The notes beneath the pieces were generated by a model. The model saw only the letters and a list, made by a program, of their open reading frames with translations. It made no database searches and was not told the origin of the DNA. Position numbers and translations under genes: made by a program. 64,000 bases of DNA from Trissonchulus latispiculum (lineage: Eukaryota; Nematoda; Enoplea; Enoplida; Ironidae). How positions within the stretch are numbered: the stretch's first letter is position 1; the number at the start of each line of letters is the position of its first letter. The stretch lies in assembly GCA_030248195.1 (NCBI GenBank), contig JASAND010022371.1:1-64000 (forward strand), read 5' to 3'. This document shows positions 1-13,612 of this stretch, piece by piece.

Positions 1-3000
1 TATACTTCGTTCAGTTACGTATTGCTAAGTGTGGTTGTGTTTGTTGTGGATGCCATTAAGAATGATGCGGGTGGGGGAGGCTGCGGCTACTACGGCATTG
101 GTGAGCTACAGCATTCTGACATTAATATGATGTCATCATCTTGCAAAAGTCAACAATCGTCAACAACACCTCTCCATAATATTCAATATCCTACCACCGC
201 GAACAATTCGTCATTTCCGGACATAAGATCCATGGGCACTTCCAGTTGGGTGGCAAATCAGTCACACCTTAGTGAACGACCTGGCCGAAGTAGAGGTGAA
301 TCAGAGAGCTCCAGTACCAGTAGTGATATGTTTCAGTTTTGTGACAGTAAGTTTACAATCTGCGTATTCTAATTAAATTCACTGTTGACTGAATGTTATT
401 GACAATTGTATATCTAATTTGATTGGCATTTTTAGTGAAGGAGGTCCGCTTTTCGGAAACCCCTTCCCCAATTGTATGACAGTCTCCCTATCCCAACTGT
501 GTTGAAAATTAAACTTTTGAGGTCAAGCGTTCAAAAATTTTCCGAATCTTTAGCTAATCAAATGACGGTATACGCTTTAAAACAGTGATTGTTTGCGTTT
601 TTACCCTAAAATTTTTTAAATTTAAATTTTCTCTAAAAATTGTTATATGTCTATACATTCGACTTGTCCCACCGCTTCCCCCCGCTTTCAAAACCCTAAA
701 AATTGCAGTTTTTGATTGAGTTATGCGAAGCTGTCTCTAAATTTTAATGTATATACTAATTCTTGCCAAAATCTCTTATTCCCCGTAAATTTCTGCTTTT
801 TAGTGTTTAAGGTGGTGATTCCTTTTGGGCACATATTCTTGTTTGGCGGCGTAAATCAAGATGAAAATTGACGAAACTGACTGAAATAAGTTCTTTTAGC
901 GTTCTAACACCCTCCGCGCAATCTCGATTCAAAAATTCGAGGTTTCCGGTCAGAGTGGTTTTGTCCAATTTCTGAACGTTTGGCAGTATCTATACAGTTA
1001 TGACTATATTCATTCGAAAGATCTCATTGAGCTTCACATTTTTGCTTTTTAAAGTAAGTTCCTAACTTTTCTCTACCGTGAGATATAGTAGATTTTCTTG
1101 ATTTGGCGTCGAAAACTTGTCATTTTTGCTGAAATCAAATTATCCAACATTTCTTGAACTACGCAAGCCGTAAAATCAAACTAAGGGCGTCGATCTGAAG
1201 GTCTCACAGGGACAAATTATTCGACGCATGATCGTCTTTCAACTGCTATCCTGTAGGCTGCTATCATAAAAAATGTAGTTTTTTGCGAAAACACAACCAA
1301 TTTTTTCCAAAGGTTGTGGAGCATTCACCATGCAAGTTGGAGGGCTGCTACTGAACAAATGTGTTCTGCACAAATATACCCAGGGACGATTTTTTAGTTG
1401 CCCCGATTACTGCTTTCTAGCGATAGTAATCGCTTGACAAATTTGGAAAAAGTAGGCAAAATACAGGTTACGCACACATTTCAGCTTATTTCTCTATAAC
1501 GAAGAGCGATTTCACAATAAATAAAAAATCGTCCCCAGCTACTTGATAGAGGTATCGAATGGTATAACCGATGTCTCGCGAAAAAATTTACTTGGGCCTG
1601 CAAAAATTCTGGAAAATTATACTTCTTCTAAAATGTGTTAAAAATATTTTAGAAAAGCAACATTAGTTTAGTGGCATGCATTAAAAAGAGAACATGTCAA
1701 GCTACATTTTGATATAAAAATGGCTTCTTAACTCCAAGTAATGAATGAGTAATAATGGTGCAAACTTTATGTGACCAAAGGGAATCACCACCTAAAACTA
1801 AGCAATTAAAAGAAATAAAACAAAGTTGGTTGCCTTGGTTTATATGAAAATGGTCGAATGGCCGTGTAAAACAAGGCTGCGCATATTATGTGTACCTGTA
1901 GCGTTTAGTATTTGTGGGAAGTATCATCGCCGTACCTCTTGCCGTTAAAAGGTTGCGCCAAAAATCGCTTTCGAGAGTGATGTTTTTCCGGTTCTCTGGT
2001 TTGTACGTCTCATGAGGGGGTTTGTAGGTTTAATAACGAAAGATAGAAAAACTTTTGGCTATGAAAACAGAAGTATTTACGTATATATATTTATTCCTGT
2101 AGTACTAATCAAAAATAAGAAAATAAGCTAGGTTTTATGCCTCCCGCAGCCGGAAAATAATTTTGGGTTTGGGCCAAAGTGGGACCAAACGCTAAAATGG
2201 CCAAAAACTATGCTTCAAAGGCGCCTTAGTAAGTCAGACTGCGCTATATATTGGGCAAAGCTGCATATATGGCTGAATAGCACACATATCGGCATCGATC
2301 AAGTGCTATATGATTTTCCGCACGGCGCGTAATTTTCGGGTACTGGCTGGCCAAAGTTGGTAGATTTTGGGTCAAAATTTTGAACTTAGTTTTTTAGCTT
2401 ATTTTGCGACAACATGGAATGCTCAAATCTTGCATACAAAGGCTTTTGGGGACGGACAATCCATTCCCGCCATCAGTTTTGCTGCCCGATTCACCCAAGC
2501 TTGGTTCCATTTGACCGTCTGAGGGGTCAGGCCGGTAACCTCTTCCGTTAGGTCCATATTAATAGGCTTTACTTAGCCTTTCAGAACTTGGTCTATAGCG
2601 GTTATCTGGTGCGCCCGGCTCATTCGCGGTGTCCGTTTTGCTCTACGACGCACCCATTTTGCTGGGCTAGCTCCGCTTTGCCGTATGGAGGGTCAAGTCG
2701 GCAACCGTTACCTGAAGGTCTATACTACGCTGTACTTGCCTGGCATGTCAAAACTTTGTCTATAGGGGTTTTCTGCTGCGCTGAGCACGTTCCCGGCATC
2801 CATTTTGCTGTACAACGTGCCCATTTTGCTGGGCTGACTCCAGTTGACCGTCTGAGGGGTCAGGTCGGGTAGGGGGTCCGTTGGTCCAAAATACAATCGT
2901 TCTAATGTGGTCAAAGTTGGTACCAAATGAAAGCCCTAAAACAACTTTTGTCATAGAACTGTATGCTCAAAATGGCTGTAGAGTGTGCTGTGGTGGGGTG

Positions 3001-6000
3001 GGGACTTAGGCGATTTTGGGTCGAAAATAAAATCTTTCAAATGTGGTCAAATTTGGTACAATATGAAAGCCCTGAGTGAGCTGAGCAATTTTTGTCATAT
3101 ATCTATGCCCTCAAAGTGGTCCTAATGTATATAGCTGTGGTGGGACGGGTATGGATGGTAGCGTCGTATGGATGGTAGCAAATATTTTGACGTGTGTAGA
3201 CGGACCTAATTTGGAAGCAGGAACTTGTAAAAAGTTAATAGGACAAGCGGGGAAAATGCTTCGCAAGGGTGCTAATATCTGGGGTTTTCTAGGCAAACAT
3301 AAAGGGGGGGGGGAGAAGGTGGGGGGGCCACTACTGGAGGAGGGAGGTCCAAAGTGGGGGATCAAATGGGCTAAAATGCTAAAAATAGGCATGGCACGAA
3401 TACCGAATATATAATTCGCGAATACCAGGAATATTCGAATAGTCGTTTACTATTCGCGAATAGTTACGAATAATTCGATGAACGAATATTCGAATTATTC
3501 GTTCATTTCTAACTATATATAAGTATTCAATAGTTAGGCAAATTTTCGGACGTTTTGCTGGCTTCTGCATTAAAATTGGATTGAACCGGGTGTTCTGCCT
3601 GCAGGCAAAGCAAAAATTATTTACATAAAAGTACGGTCTTATCATAATTTTATCATTACTATGTGACCATGAAGATAACTAGTGCGTGTCCATAAACCAT
3701 TACTTTCCTTTCTATTTAGAGAATGTTAATAACTTTCATCATGAATCCAGTTCTGATATTTCATCAATCCTGGACACATTTGTGAGCCAGTCAGAAAGTT
3801 TGAGCAGTGTAGATGATCTATTGGATTTGAACGTATGTGGATCAGTGGACACCATGGTAACATTTGGCAGTACCCGGGGCGATACGTTGCCTGCAAACCA
3901 AGGCTCGGTCCATGAGGCATCGATGAATGACTATCTAGAGTGTCCGTCTTCTCCAGAAGATATTTTCCAAGAGATACGTCGAGAGTGTAATCAGTTGGAG
4001 CAGCAGCGTTACGGAACAGCCTTGTCCTGGCCTGTAGACTTCAACAGACCGCCCTTGGCACTGGTTCGTTTGTGGAAAATTTGTAATTACCAGTTTAGGC
4101 AGGCACCAAGAGAAAGTGAAAAGTGTAAGGCATGTCAGAACGCCAGAATCATTTTTATAGCAATGTTTCATACCTACTGGTTTATATGCCAGAAATAGAA
4201 TCTAGTAACGCCGCTATTTGTTCACAAATTTGTATGCACTGCTGTAATTGATATGACAAGTAAAATTTCATAGATCCAGTAATTATCTGCGATCGGATAC
4301 TAAAAAATGAGATGTATAGCCGTGGTGTGAAAAACCCACCCCTCTTGGGGGGGGACCCACCCGCCTTTTGGGTCATGGGTTGGAGCTATGAGCTCCAAAA
4401 CATATCAGCAGAAAGCGCAACTCTTTTTAACCTGTGTGCAAAGATCAAGTCATTTGGTTCACTCCTGCTCACTTTGTGACATTTTGAAAATGACACCTAC
4501 GTTTTGGTCCAACCATCCAAAAAATTGCCAAAAGTAGTTTGGGCCGATGTAACTTTTGACTGGATTTGGCTTGAAAGCAAAACTAAAAGCTAACAACCCC
4601 GAAAGCCGAAAGTGCCATTTTGCTGCTGGAGGGCCCAGTACAGGTCCAGTTGTGGATTTTAACAGCCAATTTAACGTAAACCAGTCTCTACACGTTTGAC
4701 TATTTTTTCCGGCAATTATTTATTTTTTGGTGACATAGAAAACCACAGCAGATATATAACAAAAGGAAAAAACAGCAGATAACAAAAATTTAAGCCCCCC
4801 CCAGTAAAAATAAGCCAGATGAGATCTCAAAAAATGTACTTAGATCGGGTTTTTTATTTAAACTAAAAAGGGTTTGAATTTTACACAGGAAGTATCAGAA
4901 ATGCGCCACGTCAATTTTTAAGTCCTGTGAGTGGTGAGTCGGTTTCTCCCCATTTGGGTTTTCCCCCCGCTACTTTTTGCATTATATATAACGGTCTAAC
5001 GGGGCAACCTAGAGAAATGCAAATATAGGTTTAAAAGAAAGTTCTAAGTTCGATGGTCTACAAAGTTCTCAGCTAGCCCTTATAAAAAGAAAGTTCCAGC
5101 CAAAATCCGAAAATGTGGGTTCCCCCATGGCTATAAAACATTCCTTTTAACTAGCTGAGCTAGTTTTAGTCGCCGAATCTCAGTTTCAGTTTTTTAAATT
5201 TGTTTAGGTTAAGTAAAACCAAGAGTACATAATACATAAGAGTGTGACAGCAGGCAAGCTCTCTGTTATCAGCTGAAGGTACATGCTATGTTCGCTAACG
5301 GCTGACCCCCCCCCCCACAAATGTGTATGTGCTCTTCAAAAAAATTTGGCCGCTACGCTTGCATGCTGAAGCTCGAAAACACAACTACTCAGTTGGTTCA
5401 ATGTGTGTCTGTTGCGAGCTTTAACACGCAAAGATAGCGTGCGAATTTCTTTGAAGAGCACATACACGTTTGTGGGGGGGGGTCAGCCGTTAGCGAACAT
5501 AGCATGTACCTACAGCTGATAACAGAGAGCTTGCCTGCTGTCACACTCTTATGTATTATGTACTCTTGGTAAAACTAATTTAGTTTACATTAATTTTGTT
5601 TTTAAACATTGTTACTTTTGTTGGTTGGTAATGTTCGCTGAGACCACTTAGTGAAGTTTAAGTGTGATAGAGCATGTGGTAATTATTGACTTACGGTTTA
5701 ATACTGTTTTTCCTTTTAGGATTTGGGCTGGAAAATGTTTTCGATTTCTGAAGGGGAAGAGAAAAGGAAAACTGATGAATTTGTTGCTGGCACGAGTCGC
5801 AGTACAGCTTCAATCGAATGCGTAGGTTCCACTTTTAAGGATGCTGGACCGGACCTTCCTTTGATTACCATTCCAGTTGATGCTCGCAGTCCAGTTCCCT
5901 CGATTGGAACAGTGGTCAGTGTGGTGTCCGAGTCAAAGGATGGTAGCAGTGGTGGATTGTCTGATTCCGGCAGTTTTGACAGGCAGCTAGGTTTGGGGAT

Positions 6001-7436
6001 GAGTGCTATGTCGAGTGGAGGAAAGCAGGAAATGATGAATCATGCGGTGAAAAATGCGGAAATTGACGAAATGGTGTTGGCATTGTCTACTTTTTCTGAT
6101 GGGGATGTTGGCTCACCAAGCAGTTGTAGTGGCAGCGGTAGTTGCAGTAGTGGTGAAGATTCAGTTTTGGCGGGGGGTGACATTTGGGGGGATAACTTGG
6201 GAAATTATGATGGTTCCATATCGGATGAGTTTGAGAATGGAGATTTGGATGCTGGTCGTTTCAGAAAACGGCGGGGACAAAATGGGGAAAGGCCGACTGA
6301 CAGCAGGACTGCGAACAATGGAGGTGGCAAAATGTCAGCAAAAAAACGGAATACGGCTGATGGTAATGCGAAGAATCGTAAAATGCAGCAGAATAGAGAA
6401 GCTGCATACAGGTGCGTCCAGTTTATGTGTAGTTTATTGCAAACCGTTTTCTCTGTATGACATTAACCCACTTAGCATTGGGGAGCTACGTACCCGCTCT
6501 TCTGTAGATCAACCTTGCTTGCAGGTGCCACCATTGGCTGTTGGAAGAATATTTTTGTCCAACTGATCAGCCGTTGGCGAGCTTGTATATATTTGCTGAT
6601 TATTATAATAAGTCTCCGGATATCCGCACATCTTGCGTTGACGGATATCCACATATCCGGTTATCCGTCTGTTCAAAACGTAAAGGCAAGGGAATTTTTC
6701 GATTTTACACTTAAACTTTCAATTTTTCTGGCAATTTTTGACTGCGTCTGAATTTCTATTATAAAGCCAAGCCAAGTATAACCTTGGTTTAACTAAATTA
6801 ACTACTAAAGGAAAGCCTTCTTTCTTACATTAAACTAGTATACTCAATTAAAATTATAATCCTAATTGCGCATAAGCTTTCATCTTCCTCTGTCTTTAAA
6901 GATAATTCTGAGACATTTTTGAAAAATATTTTTCAAATTGTGTAATTTTTTAAAGGTTTGCTAAGTCCAACTGCATATTTTTGCTTACTCTTACAAGCTT
7001 TTCACGAATGCTGTAAGTGAAAATGGTAGGGGAAGTCTGGGGGTGTCGAAAAATGCTTATAAAATAGCTATTTTTTGCTGCTGAGTTAAAACATTAACTA
7101 TTTTTAACTTAAGCTTAAAATAGCTAAACAAGTGGGCTCCTAAAAGGAGCAGTATCTCGCCGGTGACCTTAGAAAACCAGATGCCGTATATCAATTCCAA
7201 ATTGTAAACTGGATCTACAATTGCTGATTGGGTTTCTTTAAGATTTTCTAATTCATAAGTTAAAACTCTATTTATTTAGTGAGTTAAACTTTTAGCATCT
7301 ACATACCATATCAATCACTAAAGAGGGATGTTACAGGCGGACTTCTTAACGAATGTCCATCAATATCCTTGTGTATTCAAGACTACGAAGGTGCCTTTTC
7401 CCTCAGTCATTTTCCAGAACTCTACTCTTACAGTTT

Positions 7437-7486
<50 letters not shown>

Positions 7487-10400
7487 GCAGCACTGCGAAA
7501 CATGTCCTTAACAAAGCAACATATGGCTGTGCACTTGTACTGATTACTGACACCATCTTGCGAAAGCTAATTTGCATATTGCGTTTCATAATATCGCTTT
7601 TTATTTTTCAACCGAAGGGAGACCGGCTAAAAAAATTTTTCAACCAGTTCTTACCAGTGTTTTTTTTTCGACGACGGCTTCTGTGTAACGTTACACACCT
7701 CTCCAAAATTTTTTGCTATTTTTCAGAAAAAAGTGTGTAACTACCTAAAAATTCCTAATTTACGCTCGTTTTGCTTAACACATGTATACAATTTTATAGT
7801 TAACAAAATTATTCCGTTAAAAAATTATAAGTAAAATTTTAACATCTTATATATTTACAGCAATATATATTTGGAGTTTCACCAAATTATATCGACAAAA
7901 TTAAAAAATTGAGCAGCTACATCGATGATTTGTATTTATTGGTTTTGACTTGATAGAAAGAAGGAAAACACCAGTGCACCGAAGGAGCATATTAATTTTT
8001 CGAAAGGCCTCCTGTAGCACAAAACTTGGCAAGGAACCAGTTAAATTTTGCTTCATAAGCTGAAAAATTTTGGTGCGTACGCGTTTTGATACAAGAACGA
8101 ACAAATATAGCAAATATAATAGGCATATAACTAATATATACTTAAATTATACCGAAAATAAAATGCAAGACAGGGTGCAAAAGGGGGGTCTGGGGGGCGA
8201 AGCCCCCCAGAAACGGTAAATATGTGGAAACAAATGAATGAGCATTGGAAAAAGTTCCGACCATTTGGTAAACTTTGTCCAAAATTTTGGTGTAACGTTA
8301 CACAGTCGCCAAAATTTTTTTGCTATTTTCCAGAAAAAAGTGTGTAATTACACGCGTTTTTGAGCAAAAAAAAAACACTGGTTCTTACTGTCGTGAGCGA
8401 AAGCCCTCCTCCTTCAATTAAAATCAAAATTACAAAATGCCCTTCCACCGCAAAATTCAGTTTTTGAAAATTATCGAACAACGATGACAAGTTTTGACTA
8501 GACCCCCTTTGTACAAAAACAAAAATAGGTAATGGGAGACGCATTGAGCATAGGCAGAAAACCTAGCACTAAGGATATGCAGTTCATTTTGACCCAGAAA
8601 CGATTACAGCTATAATGTCTAAAATCCGGCGAAGCCGGAAAAATTTCTGAAAATTTACCCTAAAAACCTTATTTTCTGTTGACTTCTTAAGTCTGGGTGG
8701 TCGTCAGGCCCTAATCCTGGGGGGGGGGGCGACCCAAGTCTGGGGGGAACTGATTTCTGGGGGGGGGCTCTGTTTAAATAAAATTTAATAACTTAATTTA
8801 ATAACTAATCACGGGGGTTTAATTATTTAATATATGTCATTTCAATTAATTTCTTTTACTTATCGTCAACCATATTACTTGAAATTACCAAAACTATGCG
8901 TTATATAAGTAAGAAACTTAAGGGGGGGGGGTCCAAATTTTGGTCTTTTTTTCTACTTTCTCCGATCTCGCTGATTTTAACAACTGGTATATTTTAACGA
9001 GTTTTTGAAATTACAGACCTCATACTCTTCCTACTTTTCCTACTTTTTTCCTACTTTTTCTTCATTCCTACTTTTTTCCTACTTTTTGCTGAAAATTCCT
9101 ACTTTTTCCTACTTTTTTACGAGCTGATCAGAAAAAATTCCAAAATGCTCTTAACGTTACTCTAAATCATTAGATTTCAAAAAATTTTCGCGCCTTGGGC
9201 GCTATATATTTCTACGCCTACTTTTGTAAAGGTGTGCTAGGCAATCACATTTTTGTATCAACGATTCCACCTGTTTATGGGAACGGTCAATGTCTAGTTT
9301 GAGTCACGATTGGAATATTTAGCCTTTGTTAGCAGGAAACATATATATACGTTGCAGGGAAGTTATCATCGTTGCCAGAAGCGAAAAATTTGAAGTTCCG
9401 ATTTTGGGCCATTTTCAATAGGAATTGGAAATTTTGAACGACTATAGCTTTACTATTTTTTATTCCTGGACGGAATCGCCACAAATTTCAATGAATCATT
9501 TAGGGTACTAGGGAGTATGAATGGACATAATTTGAGCGAAATCGGTGAGGGTCGAGTTTTTGACCCAAGTAGCCCCCTAAAAGCACATTTCTCGTTCATT
9601 TCGCATTCATTCAAAATTGCTACAATGTTTAGCCTATGAAACATTTTAGAACTATAAAACTCGCGCCGTGAAAATTCGAGTTTCGGAGAAATTAGGTTTA
9701 ATCCACAATCACCTCCACTGTGGTCGCCCTACACGGACTAACTTATAGTCATTCGAATCCTCTCACCAAGACGTACAACTTTGCTCCTGGGAGCATTCTT
9801 CGATTTCTTATGGTTTAAGAGATAACAACGCAAATCTATTTTCGTTTTCCAAAACTGACCAATTTTCGGAAAATCTTTTTATTGCAAAATTTCGATAGTT
9901 TCAACTGTGCTGGTCTGTCGGTCAAGTATTGTCCGCATTTGTACTCCTATGGGACATGTTATGCCCAATGGAGTGCTCTCTGTGAAATCTCTACCTAAGC
10001 CCAGCAACAAAAATGTTAAATTTTTAAAATCGGAGCCAGATTGTTTTGAACACGTATTTTTCTCAACTCGTGCAAGCAATTATAAAACGGCTTTACACAC
10101 ACGTTTTTGGGGCAATTGCTTGAGGATGTTGGGACAACTCAATGACAAAATGTTAGTGATGGGCACTGGATATCCGGATAATATCCGGTTTGAAAAAATT
10201 GTCCAGATATCCGTTTACATTTCCAAAATTTGCCTATGTTTATGTGTTAAACATACAAAATTTTCAGAAGCCACTATGACCTCAATTTTTCAACAAAAAC
10301 TAATATTTTGATGCAGTTATACTAAAAACAACCCGCTCCTTCATTTGGAATGGTTAAAAATGCCCCTGGCAGCTTTCTAAAAAATTTTCGGGGTGGGTTT

Positions 10401-13400
10401 TTCCCACATTGGGTGTCCCCCGCCAGTTTGGGACAATTTTCTCACTAACGGCGCACCCCCGCACCCTAGTTAAGCTATATATAGAACCCTAGAGGTTCTA
10501 TAGCTATATAGCTGTTCTATAGCTCTATAAGAAAGCTTACGACTAGGCCTAGCTTCCTGTATAGTCAGTATTTCAATATTTCAAACCAGTAAAAAGTTCT
10601 GGTCAAAAATCTGAAAAGTGGTGTTTCCCCGCTTGACTGTAGGCGCAAAAATGCTCAAAACTGAATTCTGACACAAATGCTCTGCAGGCGGGAAAACTTT
10701 AAAATTTAGATAACAGGCGCAAAAATTTTCAAAACTTAAAACAGAAGGGTGCCGCAGGCGCAAAAAGGTTGAAAGCTTTAGCTGAAAATGCGCCGCAGGC
10801 GAGAAAAAGTAGAAAAACTGTGATAGGAAACTCCATTCTGTTCCTAGCAAGCTGTGGACGTAAAATAATGAGAAATTTGGCAATTCCCGAAAAGTGGCCG
10901 ACACCTCTTCTGGTGCCAATTTGACTTCAAAAGCCCAACCCGATTTGGCTGAAATTAACCGAGCGTGTGGCCCCAATATATATGAGCCTACAACTACCAT
11001 GAGAAATCAGCCGTTTCCCTAACCTAGGTTTGTGGCTACAGCCGAAAAACCATGAAAATGACGGCTGTGACGACCCCGTCCTGAAACCCGTTTTTGATCA
11101 AAACACGAGCTGTAGTTAACCGTTTTGGTTCAAATTCGCCATCTAATGTGCATGCAAAGTTTCTGCCCAATCGAGCAATCCAAGCATCAGTTAGGATGCT
11201 TCAAAGTTTATCGCTCCAGATTGCTTCAAAATGAGCTGAAATTGAAACTTTGAAGGCCATTTTCTCACGCATACGAGGGAATTTGGAAAAACGGATTGCG
11301 CAGTGATACTTTGACCAATAATTGTTACAACATATGTGAAAATGGAGGAAATCGGAGAGGGTCGATTTTAAAACCAATCGCGGCCTATGTCATAATCTAC
11401 CACCCTTAGAAAAAGCTAGTCATATAAAGATTTGAAGAAGGGTCTAATTGCAAAAAATTGTTTCAACTTCTGGACGGCTCCACCCCCAGACCTAATTTTC
11501 TAATTTTAGGTCAAAAACCTTAAAAATTCTCAATTTTTGCTAATTTCGGGGCAGACCCCCTTAAAATTTTGGAATTTTTCAGGGGTAGGCCCCTCGCGGA
11601 GGTCGGGGTAGACCCCCCAGAATAGGTCTCCGTGTTACTGTATGGCCGCATCCGCCATCACGAAACCATGGATATGCCAGTGCCTCAAATTTCGTCGATA
11701 CCTTCATTCCTTTGCGTATTTGAGTGCGTAACTCACAAGACTTATCTGCAAAAATTCCTACTTTTTTCAGAAAATTCCTACTTTTATTCCTACTTTTTCC
11801 TACTTTTTTACAAAATATTCCTACATTTTTTCCTACTTTTTTGATTTTGGGTAGTATGAGGCCTGAAATTAAAGTTGGAAGTCGTACGGTTGTCAAGTAA
11901 TTTCACCTTAAAGTTGAGGTTTCATGTGTCAAACATAGGAAGCTGAAAAGTTTCACTTTTTGGTATAGTGTCAAAAAATTTCGAAACTGGGCAATGCTAG
12001 CTTTGATCAAAAATCGCCTTTTTTGGTGCTAAAACTTGATTTTTGAGCACTTTTAAGCATACTTATAGCAGCGTATGTGGAAACCAGGCAATTTATACAG
12101 CAGTCTTGGCATTTTTGACCCATGTTACCCCCTCCACTTTTCGACCTCCCCCCCAATTATTTTTGCCTAAAATAAACCCAGGTGTCTGCAGGCAGGCGTT
12201 TTTCATTATTTCTGTATACTGTATCTGTATATAGTGTACTCTTACATGATATCGAAAACGTTTTTGGGTGGGCGAACGAGAACCAATTGAAAATTGCTTT
12301 GGAAAAGTGTGTTTTAATGCATTTCGGTGGAAACAACAATGAATTCGCAGATTCCAGTTGTAAACTCTATGAAAGATCTAGGAATAGTTGTAGATGATAA
12401 ATTAAAGTTTTCCCAACACTGCTCATCAATTAGTGTTAAAGCTTTGACTCGTATGAACATAATTTTTAAGTCATTTCGATCACGAGACCGGGATTTTTTG
12501 TGTGCGATGTACACTACTTATATCCGACCTATTTTGGAGTATAATTCGCCGGTATGGTCTCCGTATTTAAAAAAAGATATTGAGAGAGTAGAAAACGTTC
12601 AAAGGCGATTTTCAAAGCGGATTCCGGGTTTGCGCAATAAAACGTATTCTGAGCGTTTGGCAATTTTGGGATTAGAAAGTTTGGAATTGCGTAGGATCAA
12701 AGCAGATCTAAATCAGTGCTTTCGCATAGTGAAAAATCTCGACAACATTGATTTTTCCGACTATTTTGCCGACCGTCAGGATGTGGAATTAAGGGGCCAT
12801 AATTTAATGTTAGATTCTGTGTACACTGTCGAAGAAATGAGAAATTAAATTTTTTCAGTAGCAGAGTAGTTAAATTGTGGAATAACCTCCCCCTTGAAGT
12901 TGTCAAGGTTGATTCACTGGAGGCTTTTAAATCTAAACTGCAGGATATAGATTTGTCGATTTATACAAAGATCTTTTAACATTTTTGTGGCTATTTGTAT
13001 ACTGCACATGTTTATACAATTTTAACGTAGTTTGTAGATGTAGATATTAGTCTGGACTAGGTTTTATCTGATTGTTTTATATTGTTGTATGTACGGATGC
13101 ATGTAAGTAGCTGTATATATATACAGTTCTTTGTACTGCGTGACTATAATCTTTACTGAATAAACCAATTGTTTGTTTGTTGGTTGGTTTGTTTCTCTAT
13201 GTTTACGTTCTGGTGTTATGCTGATTAACTTTCCTTTACGTTCTGGTGTTATGCTGATTGACTTTCCAAGATACGTAAATACCAAACCCAAGAAAATCAA
13301 TGTTTGATCAGATTCCAGGCATGTCCATGGTGTACATGTATATACATGTACGTGGTGTATGCAGTTAATGCAGTTGTTTTTGTTTACTGTTTCAGGTATC

Positions 13401-13612
13401 GAATGAAAAAGAAAGCAGAGAAATCAGCCCTCTCTACCGTGGTACAGAAAGAAGAAGATCGGAATACAGAATTGAAGGCCAAAGTGTCCGATTTGGAAAG
13501 AGAATTGGGCTATCTTCGTTGTTTGCTGTCTGAGCTGCAGTCGCTGAAAAGTACAAGCAGCAGCGGCGCTGTTAACAAAATTACTCTACCTGCGCATACT
13601 AGGATGCTTTAA
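1..13612 (+). CDS. ATF4: ATF4/CREB2-like bZIP transcription factor, 5' end not resolved
   Basis: Seen: exons at about 1-346, 3720 to about 4124, 5720-6411 and 13396-13612. The basic region ends exon 5720-6411 (KNRKMQQNREAAYR) and continues after the intron as YRMKKKAEKSAL, followed by heptad leucines to RELGYLRCLLSEL; the stop is at 13612. Joining uses AG|GTGCG and TTTCAG|G and restores an unbroken bZIP. Upstream exons are Ser/Asp/Glu-rich and low in complexity, as expected of an activation domain. Known: ATF4 proteins are stress-responsive dimeric DNA-binding activators with a C-terminal bZIP. Uncertain: the first coding base, because the frame is open at the window edge. Also uncertain is the end of exon 2: a strong donor AAC|GTATGT near 3833 joins in phase to 5720, whereas coding-like sequence runs on to a GTAAGG donor near 4124, which would need one more small exon. 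ATF5 or another CREB2-like name is possible. Confidence 0.86.
2456..2876 (+). repeat. divergent tandem repeat, period about 167 bp
   Basis: The phrase CCCATTTTGCTGGGCT occurs at 2653 and again at 2820, and GACCGTCTGAGGGGTCAGG occurs near 2512 and 2848. Intervening text is alignable but diverged. The open frames crossing it look like by-products of the repeat. Confidence 0.6.
3408..3520. repeat. ATTCG/CGAAT word block
   Basis: The pentamer ATTCG and its complement CGAAT occur more than ten times in about 110 bp in both orientations, with several palindromes such as CGAATATTCG. It resembles the other word-built elements in this window. Confidence 0.6.
5219..5569. mobile_element. Palindromic MITE, CCAAGAGTAC family, copy 1
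   Basis: The ends are CCAAGAGTAC and GTACTCTTGG, flanked by the direct 5-bp repeat TAAAA (214-218 and 570-574 after 5000). The arms pair for more than 100 bp with few mismatches, up to runs of C and G that bracket the loop. No coding capacity. A second copy is at 18423-18802. Confidence 0.85.
6600..6665. repeat. GGATATCCG word block
   Basis: Several copies of CGGATATCC and CATATCCGG lie within 65 bp. A similar block is at 10160-10215. The palindromic word GGATATCC is repeated in both orientations. Confidence 0.5.
7440..7485. repeat. (TA)n microsatellite
   Basis: Uninterrupted TA dinucleotides in the large ATF4 intron. The frame through it is an artefact of the repeat. Confidence 0.95.
7654..8381. 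mobile_element. Non-coding TIR element with 6-bp target duplication
   Basis: The element starts CCAGTGTTTTTTTTT and ends AAAAAAAAACACTGG, flanked on both sides by TTCTTA (7648-7653 and 8382-8387). Inside near each end is the 14-bp palindrome GTGTAACGTTACAC (7683 and 8291), followed by the similar stretch TTTGCTATTTT and AGAAAAAAGTGTGTAA. It also contains a G/C hairpin near 8185. No transposase frame, so it is a non-autonomous DNA element. The superfamily is not determined. Confidence 0.75.
10160..10215. repeat. GGATATCCG word block, second site
   Basis: GGATATCCGG, ATATCCGG and GATATCCG occur close together in a short stretch, matching the block at 6600-6665. Confidence 0.5.
10790..11000. 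repeat. Dispersed repeat, also at 39880-40040
   Basis: The stretches around CAAGCTGTGG(A)(C/A)GTAAAAT and CTCTTCTGGTGCCAATTTG are shared, in order and in the same orientation, between here and 39880-40040, with substitutions. I see no coding function. Confidence 0.55.
12040..13195 (+). mobile_element. Dead non-LTR retrotransposon (CR1/L2-like) 3' fragment
   Basis: The frame at 12327-12848 encodes the C-terminal part of a reverse transcriptase: DLGIVVDDKLKFSQH, then RPILEYNSPVWSPYLKKDIE and VQRRFSKRIPGLRNKTY. An upstream frame (12182-12397) holds the preceding segment WANENQLKIALEKC, so there is a frameshift near 12340-12390. A stop after VEEMRN at 12848 is followed, in another frame, by a typical tail including WNNLPLEVV. 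The 3' end carries AATAAA and a TTG/GTTT-rich tail near 13160-13195. Known: such 5'-truncated, frame-broken copies are typical of CR1/L2-like elements. It lies in the sense orientation inside the ATF4 intron and is not functional. Confidence 0.85.

Larger units (their letters stand above)
347..3719. other. ATF4 intron 1, mostly unannotated
   Basis: This intron runs from donor A|GTAAGT at 346 to acceptor TTTAG at 3719. I see no open frame resembling a known family. It holds a divergent tandem repeat (2456-2876) and an ATTCG word block (3408-3520). The rest is A/T-rich unique-looking sequence. Confidence 0.6.

Noticed and set aside
9907..10311. 134-residue plus-strand frame in the ATF4 intron
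   Set aside because: No domain resemblance, and it crosses the GGATATCC word block.
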